A DNA stretch of 19,209 nt from contig JBCCEV010000080.1 of the NCBI GenBank assembly GCA_039030125.1, positions 1 to 19,209 on the forward strand. Direction: 5' to 3'. Below the pieces are notes generated by a model that searched no databases, was not told the DNA's origin, and saw nothing but the letters and a program-made list of their open reading frames with translations. The position numbers and the translations under genes were made by a program. The stretch comes from JBCCEV01 sp039030125 (GTDB lineage: Bacteria; Pseudomonadota; Gammaproteobacteria; Ga0077536). Of this stretch, positions 6,753-14,425 are shown piece after piece (within the stretch, counting starts at the first letter, position 1; the number at the start of each line of letters is the position of its first letter).

Positions 6753-7178
6753 ATGAACTTAGTCCCTAGCCAATCCCTTTTCGACCTCGATCACTTACTT
6801 GATTTCTGGGGCCGATCGCAGGCACCCGAGCCGGCTAATGGCAACACCTTCATGCCGCGCGTCGATGTAACAGACAAGGGCGATCACTACGAGATCACCG
6901 CCGATCTGCCAGGCGTCGCGCGAGAGGACATTAACGTCACCCTCAACGAAGGTGTACTTAGTATCGAGGCCATAAGCCGGTCTGAAAACAAAGAAGAAAA
7001 GGATGGCAAGATTATTCGCCAAGAGCGGCGTTTCGGTTAATTCGCGCGTTCGTTCATGCTGGGTTCCGAATGCCAGGACGGACAAGTCTCGGCGAAATTC
7101 GAAAACGGTGTTCTGAGCCTGAAAGCCCCCAAGGCCGTGCCACAAAAAGAAAAGCCCCGGCAAATTAAGGTTCATTGA
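6753..7178 (+). pseudogene. Hsp20 small heat-shock protein, interrupted by an in-frame TAA
   Basis: An alpha-crystallin small heat-shock protein (ATP-independent holdase). The ATG at 6753 has AGGAG upstream. Residues 1-95 hold the N-terminal arm and the first part of the alpha-crystallin domain (PRVDVTDKGDHYEITADLPG ... ERRFG). The codon at 7038-7040 is TAA, but the same frame continues without any shift for another 45 codons with FARSFMLG, KFENGVLSLKAPK and a basic tail (IKVH), then TGA at 7176-7178. In relatives the motif reads RRFGSF.RSF, so the TAA replaces a serine, most simply TCA changed to TAA. Total length with the stop repaired is 141 codons, normal for the family. Without repair the product would lose the last strands and the dimer interface. 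It is either a recent nonsense mutation or a base-call error. Confidence 0.85.
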
Positions 7179-7184
7179 TACCGT

Positions 7185-7240
7185 GCCGGGCCGGACCAAA
7201 TTATCCCCTCCCCCAATGGGTTCGGCCCGGCTTCTTCTCT
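7185..7240 (+). terminator. Rho-independent terminator after hsp20
   Basis: A 13-base arm at 7185-7197 (GCCGGGCCGGACC) pairs with 7219-7231 with one G-U, around a 21-base loop. It is followed by the pyrimidine tract TTCTTCTCT. It starts seven bases after the full-length hsp20 stop, which argues that the native hsp20 frame ends at 7178 rather than at the internal TAA. Confidence 0.75.
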
Positions 7241-7265
7241 GTCGTTCTACCCGGGAGAAAAAAAT

Positions 7266-7733
7266 ATGGAAGCTCTCAGTCACATCCTAATGGCCACCGA
7301 CGGCTCTTCTAACGCACTCCGAGCGGCCGATTACGCGGCCAAACTCGCGCAGTCAGCACAGGCGAAAGTGACGATCGTGATGGCGCACGCTGAAGACGGC
7401 TTATACATGGAAGCATTGGGGCCCGCCGTGCTGCCAGGCGCCGTACCATATAGCGCGATGAGCGTGAGCGAACTCAAGGCGGCGGTTGAAAAACATGCCG
7501 CACAAAGCGCGATTGCAGAAACCGCAAAGGTTTTCGCCGCGAGCGATGACATCGACGTACTGCAGCGCTGGGGTCAACTCAGCAACGTGATTTGCGAGAT
7601 CGCCGAGGAAGTCGAAGCGGATATGATTGTTCTTGGGACTCGCGGCCGCTCCAACTTCGCAAAACTGTTACTCGGCAGCGTTTCCACCCAAGTGGTCAAT
7701 CATGCTCACCGGCCGGTGCTGCTCATCCCTTAA
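7266..7733 (+). CDS. Universal stress protein (UspA family)
   Basis: 155 residues forming one Usp domain. It starts with ILMATDGSSNALRAADYAA and ends with IVLGTRGRSNFAKLLLGSVS, giving the ATP-binding motif G-x2-G-x9-G-S. A final hydrophobic strand (RPVLLIP) completes the fold. Presence of the motif suggests the ATP-binding subclass. Such proteins respond to energy starvation and low oxygen. GGGAG stands nine bases before the ATG. It follows hsp20 but is separated by a terminator; I see no FNR box directly in front of it, so expression may depend on read-through or on an unseen promoter. Its stop is five bases from the end of convergent ccoP. Confidence 0.9.
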   Translation: MEALSHILMATDGSSNALRAADYAAKLAQSAQAKVTIVMAHAEDGLYMEALGPAVLPGAVPYSAMSVSELKAAVEKHAAQSAIAETAKVFAASDDIDVLQRWGQLSNVICEIAEEVEADMIVLGTRGRSNFAKLLLGSVSTQVVNHAHRPVLLIP

Positions 7734-7738
7734 CGTCA

Positions 7739-8629
7739 TTACTGCATTCCGTCTGCAATCCAAGTCGCTAAGAGGTTAATCTCAAACGGTTTAAGGCGCC
7801 CGCCGTGGGCCGGCATGATCCCGGCGCGGCCCTTGGCAATCGAGGCGTAGATGGCGTTCTCACTGGCCCCGTAAAGCCAAACATCATCCGTTAGATTAGG
7901 CGCGCCAAGGGCTTCATTCCCCCGGCCATCGAGGCCGTGACATGCTGCGCAAATTTGCTCGTAATTCGCTTTGCCAAGGGCGTGCTGGTCATGCCCGTCA
8001 CTTTTTTGCAAGGCCATCACGTAGGCGCTTGTCGCCGCCACGCCGTCATCGCCAAGCACCTCATACCAAGACGGCATGACCGCCATGCGGCCTAATGCGA
8101 TGCTCTGTTTGATCTGCTCAAGCGAACTACCCCATTGCCAGGTATCGTCGTTCAGCGCGGGAAATCGCTTGGCCTGGCCGCCACCATCTTGGCCATGACA
8201 AGCGGCGCAATGCACTTTGTACAACGAGGCAGCGCTGCGCATGGCGTTTTTGTCATCGTTTAATTGCTCGCTGCCAGAGCTCAAAAAGGTTTCATGCTGT
8301 TCGCGAAATTCAAGTTGATAAAGCGCGGTTGCTTCTTGCAAGCGCCTACCTTGTGACCATTTCAAAGCGCCCTGAAAACTGCCAAGTCCGGGGTAAAGCA
8401 GTAAGTAGATCACGGAAAAAATAAGCAGCGCAAAAATGAGCCAAAACCACCACATCGGCGCCGGCGCCGTACCCTCGGTTAAGGTTTCATCCCAAACGTG
8501 GGCCTGCACGTCAGCATCATCGTCACGGTTGAAATAAACGCTGATCACCAAGGCCACCAGAACGATCAAACCACCGGTGGTCAGTACGATAATCCAGCCG
8601 CTGAAAAAACCACTCGGCAAATCAGCCAC
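7739..8629 (-). CDS. ccoP: cbb3-type cytochrome c oxidase subunit III (dihaem)
   Basis: 296 residues. Two membrane helices (about 8-33 and 58-80) are followed by two cytochrome c domains with CAACH at 141-145 and 227-231, each with a downstream MPSW or MPAH segment as Met ligand. CcoP passes electrons to CcoO. The N-terminus from a GTG at 8629, V/M-ADLPSGFFSGW, is the usual CcoP beginning, and that GTG has GAGGAG seven bases upstream. ATGs at 8647 and 8674 lie inside ccoQ and have poorer sites. The start overlaps the end of ccoQ by eight bases. It is the last gene of the operon; the maturation genes ccoGHIS are not in the window. Confidence 0.93.
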   Translation of the reverse strand: MADLPSGFFSGWIIVLTTGGLIVLVALVISVYFNRDDDADVQAHVWDETLTEGTAPAPMWWFWLIFALLIFSVIYLLLYPGLGSFQGALKWSQGRRLQEATALYQLEFREQHETFLSSGSEQLNDDKNAMRSAASLYKVHCAACHGQDGGGQAKRFPALNDDTWQWGSSLEQIKQSIALGRMAVMPSWYEVLGDDGVAATSAYVMALQKSDGHDQHALGKANYEQICAACHGLDGRGNEALGAPNLTDDVWLYGASENAIYASIAKGRAGIMPAHGGRLKPFEINLLATWIADGMQ

Positions 8630-8768
8630 CTTGATGCTCCTCGTCATCGAGCGGGATCCGCGCGGCTTCTTCAATCGTCGTTACATCGTTGCGTAGAAAC
8701 AACCACATCACCAAAATGATCATGAAAGCCATCACCAGCATGTCGCCGATAAAGATCAGATAGATCAT
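8622..8768 (-). CDS. ccoQ: cbb3-type cytochrome oxidase small subunit
   Basis: A 48-residue protein, from ATG 8768 to TGA 8624-8622, found by reading the gap between ccoO and ccoP. One hydrophobic helix (about 3-25, LIFIGDMLVMAFMIILVMWL) is followed by IEEAARIPLDDEE, closely like the FDEAA.LPF.DDE tail of CcoQ/FixQ. CcoQ stabilises the association of CcoP with the core oxidase. It begins three bases after the ccoO stop and overlaps ccoP. The similar small protein CcoS was considered, but position and tail favour CcoQ. Confidence 0.85.
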   Translation of the reverse strand: MIYLIFIGDMLVMAFMIILVMWLFLRNDVTTIEEAARIPLDDEEHQGG

Positions 8769-8771
8769 TGG

Positions 8772-9389
8772 CTAAGGCTCCACACGTGTGCCAAGCACTT
8801 GCAAGTACGCGATTAACGCGTCGAGTTCGCTCTTACCACGGACGTCCTTGGGTGCGGCGTAGATCTGTCGATCGGTGTACGGATGGCCCAGCCACTGCAA
8901 GGCAGACAGCTTGCTGCGGATTAATTCGTCGCTACTCGCCTGGCGCTCGGCGAGCCACGGATAGGCAGGCATGATCGATTCGGGCACCACCGAGCGCGGA
9001 TCAATTAAATGCAATCGATGCCATTCATCAGAGTATTTGCCGCCGAGACGATGTAGATCGGGTCCCGTTCGTTTCGATCCCCACAAGAACGGGCGATCGT
9101 AGACAAATTCGTCGGCATGGGAATGCTGCCCATAGCGGCGCACTTCGGCAACGAGAGGGCGCACTTGCTGGGAGTGACACACCGCACAGCCTTCTCGAAT
9201 GTAGATGTCACGCCCGACCAAGGCCAACGGCGTATAGGGCGTAACGCCCGCGCCCGGCGTACTGAGAGAGCTCTCGAAAAGGCTCGGCACGATCTGCACC
9301 AAACCGCCGATCGAGGAGACCAACAGAATGCCGAAGATAAGCAGGCCGGTGTGGCGCTCGATGCGTTTATGCAAGGCCAGAAGATTCAT
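8772..9389 (-). CDS. ccoO: cbb3-type cytochrome c oxidase subunit II (monohaem)
   Basis: 205 residues. An N-terminal membrane anchor (about 15-37) precedes a periplasmic cytochrome c domain with CAVCHSQQVRP (haem at 68-72), the signature of CcoO. Further family landmarks are YGQHSHADEFVYDRPFLWGS, RTGPDLHRLGGKY and the Met-ligand segment PESIMPAYPWL. It hands electrons from CcoP to CcoN. Its ATG overlaps the ccoN TGA in the sequence ATGA, so the two are translationally coupled. Confidence 0.95.
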   Translation of the reverse strand: MNLLALHKRIERHTGLLIFGILLVSSIGGLVQIVPSLFESSLSTPGAGVTPYTPLALVGRDIYIREGCAVCHSQQVRPLVAEVRRYGQHSHADEFVYDRPFLWGSKRTGPDLHRLGGKYSDEWHRLHLIDPRSVVPESIMPAYPWLAERQASSDELIRSKLSALQWLGHPYTDRQIYAAPKDVRGKSELDALIAYLQVLGTRVEP

Positions 9390-10831
9390 GCGCTCGCCCC
9401 TGCCAATACGCCACCGGTGCCCGGCCGCGGGGGACGCACGCGGACCAATTCGCCGGCCTCAATCGTGCGGTAAAGATTCAGGCCCATTAACAAGGTCCCG
9501 GCAAAAAACAGCGCCCCACCAATCAGGCGCAGCTGATAGTAGGGGCGCATCGCGACCATGACGTCGGTAAAGCTGTACTTCACAATGCCGTACTCATCGA
9601 GGCTGAGTAACAACAAACCTTGGGTGACGCCGGCACCCCACATCGAGAGGATATAAAGCATGGTGCCTGCCAGCGCCAAGTAGAAATGCCAATTGGCCCA
9701 GCGCACGCTGTAGAGATCGCAACCGCACATCCGCGGGATGAGAAAGTAGAAGGTCCCGTAGGTGATCAACGCATTCCAACCCAGTGCACCCGAGTGAACG
9801 TGGCCAATGGTCCACTCAGTAAAGTGGCTGATGATGTTGACACTGCGGATCGCCATCATCGGGCCTTCAAAGGTCGCCAAGCCGTAAAACGCCAGTGCCA
9901 GCACGATAAATTTGAGCGCCGGATCCTCGCGCAGACGCCGCCAGGCACCGGCGACAGTCATGATCCCGTTGATCATGGTTGCCCAGGAAGGCGCCAAGAG
10001 CACCAAGCTCATCACCATGGCCAACGACTGCACCCACTCCGGGATTGAATTGAAGTGCAAATGATGAGGGCCAGCCCAGATATAACTGTACGTGAATGCC
10101 CAGAAGGCGACGACCGACAAGCGGTAACTCCAGATCGGCCGTTCCGCTTGCTTAGGCAAGAAGTAATACATCATGCCAAGGAAACCACCGGTGAGCAGAA
10201 AACCTACGGCGTTGTGCCCGTACCACCATTGCACGATGGCGTCCTGGGCACCGGCGTAAAGGGAGTAGGACTTGAATAAATCCACGGGGACCGCCAGGTT
10301 ATTAACGATGTGCAGCATCGCAACAACGATAATAAAAGCGCCATAGAACCAGTTTGAGATATAGATCGCATGGATTTTGCGCGTCGCGATGGTGCCGAAA
10401 AAAACGACCGCGTAGGCCACCCAAACCACGGTGATTAGCACGTCATAAGGCCATTCCATCTCCGCGTACTCTTTGCCGCCGGTAGCGCCTAGCGCGATAC
10501 CCGCGATGCCAAAGAAAATCGTAAGCTGCCAACCAATGAAAACGTACCAGGCAAACTCTGGCGCAAATAACCGCGTGTGACAGGTGCGTTGCACGCTGTA
10601 GATCGAGGTCGCCATCAACGCTGAGACCCCAAATCCAAATAACACCGCATTCGTGTGTACTGTGCGCAAACGCCCGAACGAGAGCTCGGGCACGCCAAAA
10701 TTTAGCCGCGGCCAAACCAGTTCGGCCGCAGCGTAAAGCCCGGCGGCCATGCCAAATAGTGCCCAGACAATGGAACAGACCGTAAACGCCAAAACCAACC
10801 GGTCTTCATAGTAATCTGCGGCGTTATCCAC
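9386..10831 (-). CDS. ccoN: cbb3-type cytochrome c oxidase subunit I (catalytic)
   Basis: 481 residues with about 12 membrane helices. H59 in RTVHTNAVLFGFG is a low-spin haem b ligand. H206 (WWYGHNAVGF) and H256/H257 (WAGPHHLHF) are the CuB ligands, with Y250 in the place of the cross-linked Tyr of cbb3 enzymes. H344 and H346 (GHVHSGALGW) bind the two haems. This is the oxygen-reducing, proton-pumping core of a high-affinity terminal oxidase. The open frame extends to 11278, but residues before the GTG at 10831 overlap another gene and have no CcoN character. VDNAADYYEDRLVLAF is a proper start, five bases after the upstream stop. The ribosome-binding site is weak, so coupling to the upstream gene is likely. 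Confidence 0.95.
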   Translation of the reverse strand: MDNAADYYEDRLVLAFTVCSIVWALFGMAAGLYAAAELVWPRLNFGVPELSFGRLRTVHTNAVLFGFGVSALMATSIYSVQRTCHTRLFAPEFAWYVFIGWQLTIFFGIAGIALGATGGKEYAEMEWPYDVLITVVWVAYAVVFFGTIATRKIHAIYISNWFYGAFIIVVAMLHIVNNLAVPVDLFKSYSLYAGAQDAIVQWWYGHNAVGFLLTGGFLGMMYYFLPKQAERPIWSYRLSVVAFWAFTYSYIWAGPHHLHFNSIPEWVQSLAMVMSLVLLAPSWATMINGIMTVAGAWRRLREDPALKFIVLALAFYGLATFEGPMMAIRSVNIISHFTEWTIGHVHSGALGWNALITYGTFYFLIPRMCGCDLYSVRWANWHFYLALAGTMLYILSMWGAGVTQGLLLLSLDEYGIVKYSFTDVMVAMRPYYQLRLIGGALFFAGTLLMGLNLYRTIEAGELVRVRPPRPGTGGVLAGASA

Positions 10832-10836
10832 GTGCT

Positions 10837-11451
10837 CTAAACCCCAATGCGGGGACCGATCCCCACGGTCCAAAGAAATGCGGATATTCCGAGCAAACTG
10901 ACGAACGCGACGAATAGATAACCAATGATCGAGGAAGCCATGAGCATGCCCCGCTCTGGCTCGATACCCAGCGCCAGCGGCACACCGGTATAGAGCAGAT
11001 ACATTGACCAAATCAGACAGGGCACGAGCACCAACAGATTGAGAAAGACGTCGGGATATAAATGCATCACGCTGCCCAAAGTCAGCGGTGCCCCGACAAT
11101 GGTGAGTAATCCGAAATACAATCCAAGATCTTGGTTGGCGCCGTAGGTCGCCGCCATCCAGCGGCCGACTAGTGCGCTGGAAAGAAAACCGAACAGCAAA
11201 GCACCGAAATAAAGTATCGCGATCCAAATGGTCGCGGCCCACGAGAGCAAAAGCGGTTCGACCGTACCCAATCGCCAACCGTGTTCATGCATACCGATGG
11301 CGGCGAAAACCGGAGGCAAGGCACCGAGCCACAGAGCCGTACCCTTGAACACGTCCGCCGGCTTCGGCGGATGATTCGCAAGCTGACGGAATGCGAACCT
11401 GGGTTCAATAAGTACACCGGGGATCCCAAATATGCTGGTAACCGCTGACAT
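10837..11451 (-). CDS. YIP1-family membrane protein
   Basis: 204 residues, mostly hydrophobic with about five membrane helices after a short N-terminal segment (SIFGIPGVLIEPRFAFRQLA) that is typical of bacterial YIP1-domain proteins. Function in bacteria is unknown. It is the first gene of the cco transcription unit: its TAG is five bases before the ccoN GTG. Whether it takes part in oxidase assembly or is merely co-expressed cannot be told. The ATG at 11451 lacks a strong Shine-Dalgarno sequence. The gene diverges from fixL across about 180 bases. Confidence 0.8.
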   Translation of the reverse strand: MSAVTSIFGIPGVLIEPRFAFRQLANHPPKPADVFKGTALWLGALPPVFAAIGMHEHGWRLGTVEPLLLSWAATIWIAILYFGALLFGFLSSALVGRWMAATYGANQDLGLYFGLLTIVGAPLTLGSVMHLYPDVFLNLLVLVPCLIWSMYLLYTGVPLALGIEPERGMLMASSIIGYLFVAFVSLLGISAFLWTVGIGPRIGV

Positions 11452-11530
11452 CGCGCCCGCGCTGTTGTCCTAGTGCGGCTTACGTTATCGAGCCGGAGGC
11501 GTCAGCGGTATACGGGAAAACCGAACAACC

Positions 11531-11552
11531 ACTATCGGATCTTCCGGATAGT
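11531..11552. promoter_or_regulatory. Imperfect inverted repeat between the cco operon and fixL
   Basis: ACTATCGGA, a 3-base centre, then TCC-G-GATAGT: nine-base arms with one bulged G. It lies 79 bases upstream of the YIP1/cco start and 83 bases upstream of fixL, about midway, so it could serve either divergent promoter as an operator. It does not match the FNR box. No known factor can be assigned. Confidence 0.35.
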
Positions 11553-11635
11553 TCAAGGCCACCACGACTCATAGTGTGCGAACGTGCCCCAACGAGACTC
11601 GGCGACGAGCAGCAGAAATCGAGTATGGTTAGCCA

Positions 11636-13132
11636 ATGTCCCGCGAAACGAAATCAAGCGTTGCCGAGAAAGACGTGCAAGCACAACTTGATGCCATTTT
11701 TCGGGCCGCCGTTGACGGTGTCATTGTTATCAACGGCGAGGGCATCATCCAACTTTTCAATCCCGGGGCGGAAAAGATCTTTGGCTATAGCGCCGCCGAG
11801 GTCGTTGGCAGAAATGTCTCGGAGCTTATGCCTACCCCCGATAAAGAACGTCACGGCGAATACATCGCACGCTACATCGCCGGTGGTGAACCGCAAATTA
11901 TCGGGCAAGGGCGCGAGGTGATTGGACTGCGCGCGGACGGGCAAACCTTCCCGATGGAATTATCGGTTGGCGATGCCAGCACCGATGAGGGCAATCGCTT
12001 TGTTGGGATTGTTAAGGATATTACGCAGAGAAGAACCATCGAAAACGAATTGCTCGCAAGCGAGCGCGAACACCGCGTTCTTTTCGACCAGGCACCGGTG
12101 GGGGTATTTACAGCAAACCTGGACGGCACACTTATCAACTACAACAACATCATGGCTGACTTGCAGGGTCATACCGGGCAGGAGGGCGTGCGTTGTGAAG
12201 ACTTTGTCGTACCCGAAAACCGTAGCCGTTTGCGACGTGCGCTTGAGCGTTTGCGCAGCGGTTCCAACGACAACGAACAGTTGAGAGTTCGCTGCCAAAA
12301 CAAACACGGTGAGGAACATCACGTGGAACTCAGGATGTCTATTATTCGGACATCGGAGCCCTTCATTATTGGTCACGTCGCCGACCACAGCGAAGAAATC
12401 GCCGCCCAGGCTGAGCTCCGCAACGCACAGCGCCAACTCGCCCAGGTTGGCCGTGTGGCGACACTCGGCGAGATGGCGTCGGCGATCGCCCATGAAATTA
12501 ATCAACCATTGACCGCAATCGCAGCGTACGCGCAGGCCTGCCAGCGCCTGATTGAGGCCGCCGATTACGACCCGGACACGATTAACGCCTCGTTTAGTTC
12601 AATTTACGACCAAGCCATGCGCGCGGGACAAGTCGTCCACCGGATCCGGGCATTTGTGAGGGACCGTGAAAGCAGCCGAACGATTGAGAACATCAACGAT
12701 ACTGTTATTAGCAGCGTCGAACTTGCTCAGTTTGATGCCACCGAATCCGATGTCGAAATCAACTTGGACCTCTCCTCCGATCTTCCGGCCGTTCACGTTG
12801 ATCGCGTACAGATTCAGCAGGTTTGCCTAAATCTACTGCGCAATGCCATTGATGCTTTAGTCGAAAGCAAAACGGAAAATCGCCAGATACTGATCCTGAC
12901 AGCAGCCCTTGAACGCGGTGTCGAGGTCAGCTTTGCGGACAACGGACCTGGGATTAGCGCAGCGGTGGCAGACACGCTCTTTCAACCGTTTAAAACCACC
13001 AAAGAGCAAGGCATGGGCATGGGCCTCTCCATCAGCCACTCGATCATCAGCAATCACGATGGCCGGCTTTATTTTTCCAGTCGCGAAGACGGCGGCGCCA
13101 TTTTCACCTTCGAGATCCCAGCCGATGTCTGA
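11636..13132 (+). CDS. fixL: FixL-type oxygen-sensing histidine kinase
   Basis: 498 residues, soluble. PAS 1 (~15-130) is of FixL haem type: RHGEYIARY then IIGQGREVIG and FPMELSVGDA. Counting from H73 (haem ligand, BjFixL H200), R79 and R93 fall at +6 and +20, the same spacing as R206 and R220 of BjFixL, which shape oxygen sensing. PAS 2 (~145-255) is less conserved. HisKA carries the phospho-His in AIAHEINQPL (H286). HATPase_c follows with LLRNAIDAL, DNGPGI and MGMGLSIS. In FixL, loss of O2 from haem switches the kinase on. An in-frame TAG ends just before the ATG, so 11636 is the earliest start. It overlaps fixJ by eight bases. Confidence 0.9.
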   Translation: MSRETKSSVAEKDVQAQLDAIFRAAVDGVIVINGEGIIQLFNPGAEKIFGYSAAEVVGRNVSELMPTPDKERHGEYIARYIAGGEPQIIGQGREVIGLRADGQTFPMELSVGDASTDEGNRFVGIVKDITQRRTIENELLASEREHRVLFDQAPVGVFTANLDGTLINYNNIMADLQGHTGQEGVRCEDFVVPENRSRLRRALERLRSGSNDNEQLRVRCQNKHGEEHHVELRMSIIRTSEPFIIGHVADHSEEIAAQAELRNAQRQLAQVGRVATLGEMASAIAHEINQPLTAIAAYAQACQRLIEAADYDPDTINASFSSIYDQAMRAGQVVHRIRAFVRDRESSRTIENINDTVISSVELAQFDATESDVEINLDLSSDLPAVHVDRVQIQQVCLNLLRNAIDALVESKTENRQILILTAALERGVEVSFADNGPGISAAVADTLFQPFKTTKEQGMGMGLSISHSIISNHDGRLYFSSREDGGAIFTFEIPADV

Positions 13133-13733
13133 CACCAAAAACCCGGTCATCTATGTCGTTGACGATGATGCCCCAGTGCGGGAGTCCTTGGCGTTGTTAA
13201 TCCGCTCTATGCAGTGGCCGGTCCATTGCTACGCGGACGCAGCCGAGTTCCTTGAGAACTTCGATCCAGAACTTCACAGTTGCCTGATCCTCGATATCCG
13301 GATGCCAGGGATGTCCGGCTTGGAGCTCCAGGAGGAACTGATAGCGCGAGGACTGCAAGTTCCAATCGTTTTTTTAACCGGGCATGGCGATGTGCCGATG
13401 GCCGTCAAGGCCATCAAGCTCGGGGCAATCGACTTTCTTGAGAAGCCGTTCAACGATCAAGCCCTGCTTGACTGTATCAATAAGGCCCTCTCCGAGGACC
13501 TCAATTCGCGGTCTCGGCGTGAGCAAACACGCGAGGTCGAAAACAAGATCGCATCGCTGACGCCGCGCGAACGGGAAGTCATGGAGCGGGTCATCACGGG
13601 TCAGGCGAATAAGGTGATCGCGGTCGACCTGGGACTAAGCGAGCGCACCGTCGAGATCCACCGCTCGAAGGTAATGTCGAAAATGGGTGCGCGCTCGCTC
13701 GCCGACCTGGTACGACTAGCCTTGGAGCTATGA
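13125..13733 (+). CDS. fixJ: FixJ-type response regulator
   Basis: 202 residues. Receiver domain (1-122) with DDD at 13-15, phospho-Asp D57 in LDIRMPGMSGLE, LTGHGDVPMAV and K107 in LEKPF, all characteristic of FixJ. A LuxR-type helix-turn-helix follows (~138-200: SLTPREREVMERVITGQANK ... LSERTVEIHRSKVMSKMGAR). It activates transcription when phosphorylated by FixL, classically of fixK/fnr-type regulators and oxidase genes. The ATG at 13125 overlaps the end of fixL (TGA 13130-13132); the longer open frame from 12909 is antisense-like filler within fixL. The next gene starts on its stop codon (ATGA). Confidence 0.92.
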   Translation: MSDTKNPVIYVVDDDAPVRESLALLIRSMQWPVHCYADAAEFLENFDPELHSCLILDIRMPGMSGLELQEELIARGLQVPIVFLTGHGDVPMAVKAIKLGAIDFLEKPFNDQALLDCINKALSEDLNSRSRREQTREVENKIASLTPREREVMERVITGQANKVIAVDLGLSERTVEIHRSKVMSKMGARSLADLVRLALEL

Positions 13734-14425
13734 TCGCCGAACACTTGCCGGATGGCGAATTTATGGCGGCGCATTCTTGCGATCAGGGCGACACCGAGTT
13801 TTTTTAACGACTGTTGTGCGACGCTGCGAAAGCGACGACGACGGCGTGATCCATTTCGAGGAACTCGTCGAAGCGCTTGGGCAATGGTTATACGGGCCGA
13901 TGTTCCTTATCGCCGCGCTGCTGCAACTGTTGCCGACCGGTTTAATCACCGGCGTCACCGGTGTCGTGACCACCATTGCGTTACTGATTGGCATTCAAAT
14001 GGTCATCAGGTGCCAGCACCCGTGGATCCCCAATTGCTTGCTAAAAGTGTCTACTTCTCAAAAAACTCCCGCGTTGGGCGCGTATTTTTGACCGCATTTT
14101 TCAGCCACGCCTACCGGCTTTAACCGGCGAGGCCGCCGGCATTGCGGTTGGCGCCACAACCATTGTGCTGGCGCTATTGCTGTTCTTACTCGGATTCTTT
14201 CCAGTTCTGGCCAACGTTCCGGCCTTCGCCCTGGTGTTTTTGGGGATCGGACAGATAGCGCACGACGGGCTTGCGAATCTGCTGGGCCTGCTCGTCGTCG
14301 CCAGCTCGGTGTTGATGTGCAGTTTTTTGGCGGCGTTCTTTACAACCAGCTTTACGGTTGAGCAGCTTCTTTCAATCTCTTGCACCGAGATAATCCTTCA
14401 AACCCTCGATTCCACTTTCTCTTAA
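13730..14425 (+). pseudogene. ExoD-family membrane protein, two homopolymer frameshifts
   Basis: Three frames together make one ExoD-like protein (an inner-membrane family linked to exopolysaccharide synthesis). Frame 1 starts at ATG 13730, overlapping the fixJ stop, and runs MIAEHLPDGEF ... GDTEFF to a stop at 13805. Frame 2 carries LTTVVRRCESDDDGVIHFEE, LVEALGQWLYGPMFLIAALL and HPWIPNCLLK, and stops at 14089. Frame 3 carries RWARIFDRIFQPRLPALTGE and LANVPAFALVFLGIGQIAHD, stopping at 14423-14425. The first break sits in T7 (13799-13805; one T too few) and the second in A6 (14060-14065; one A too many). Repaired length is about 231 residues, slightly long for the family. The 3' end overlaps the convergent MlaC-like gene by 54 bases. 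Either a decaying gene or sequencing errors. Confidence 0.75.

Noticed and set aside
7038..7040. Recoding (selenocysteine-like or alternative code) at the hsp20 TAA
   Set aside because: Selenocysteine uses TGA, and TAA is used as an ordinary stop elsewhere (for example 3475-3477). No readthrough signal was seen.
8622..8768. CcoS instead of CcoQ for the small membrane protein
   Set aside because: It lies between ccoO and ccoP and has the EEAARIPLDDE tail of CcoQ; ccoS normally follows the ccoGHI genes.
10832..11278. Extension of ccoN to a start at 11278
   Set aside because: The extra 149 residues have no oxidase character and lie over the YIP1 gene in another frame.
12909..13124. Extended fixJ start inside fixL
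   Set aside because: The product there is not receiver-like; the ATG at 13125 gives a normal FixJ N-terminus.
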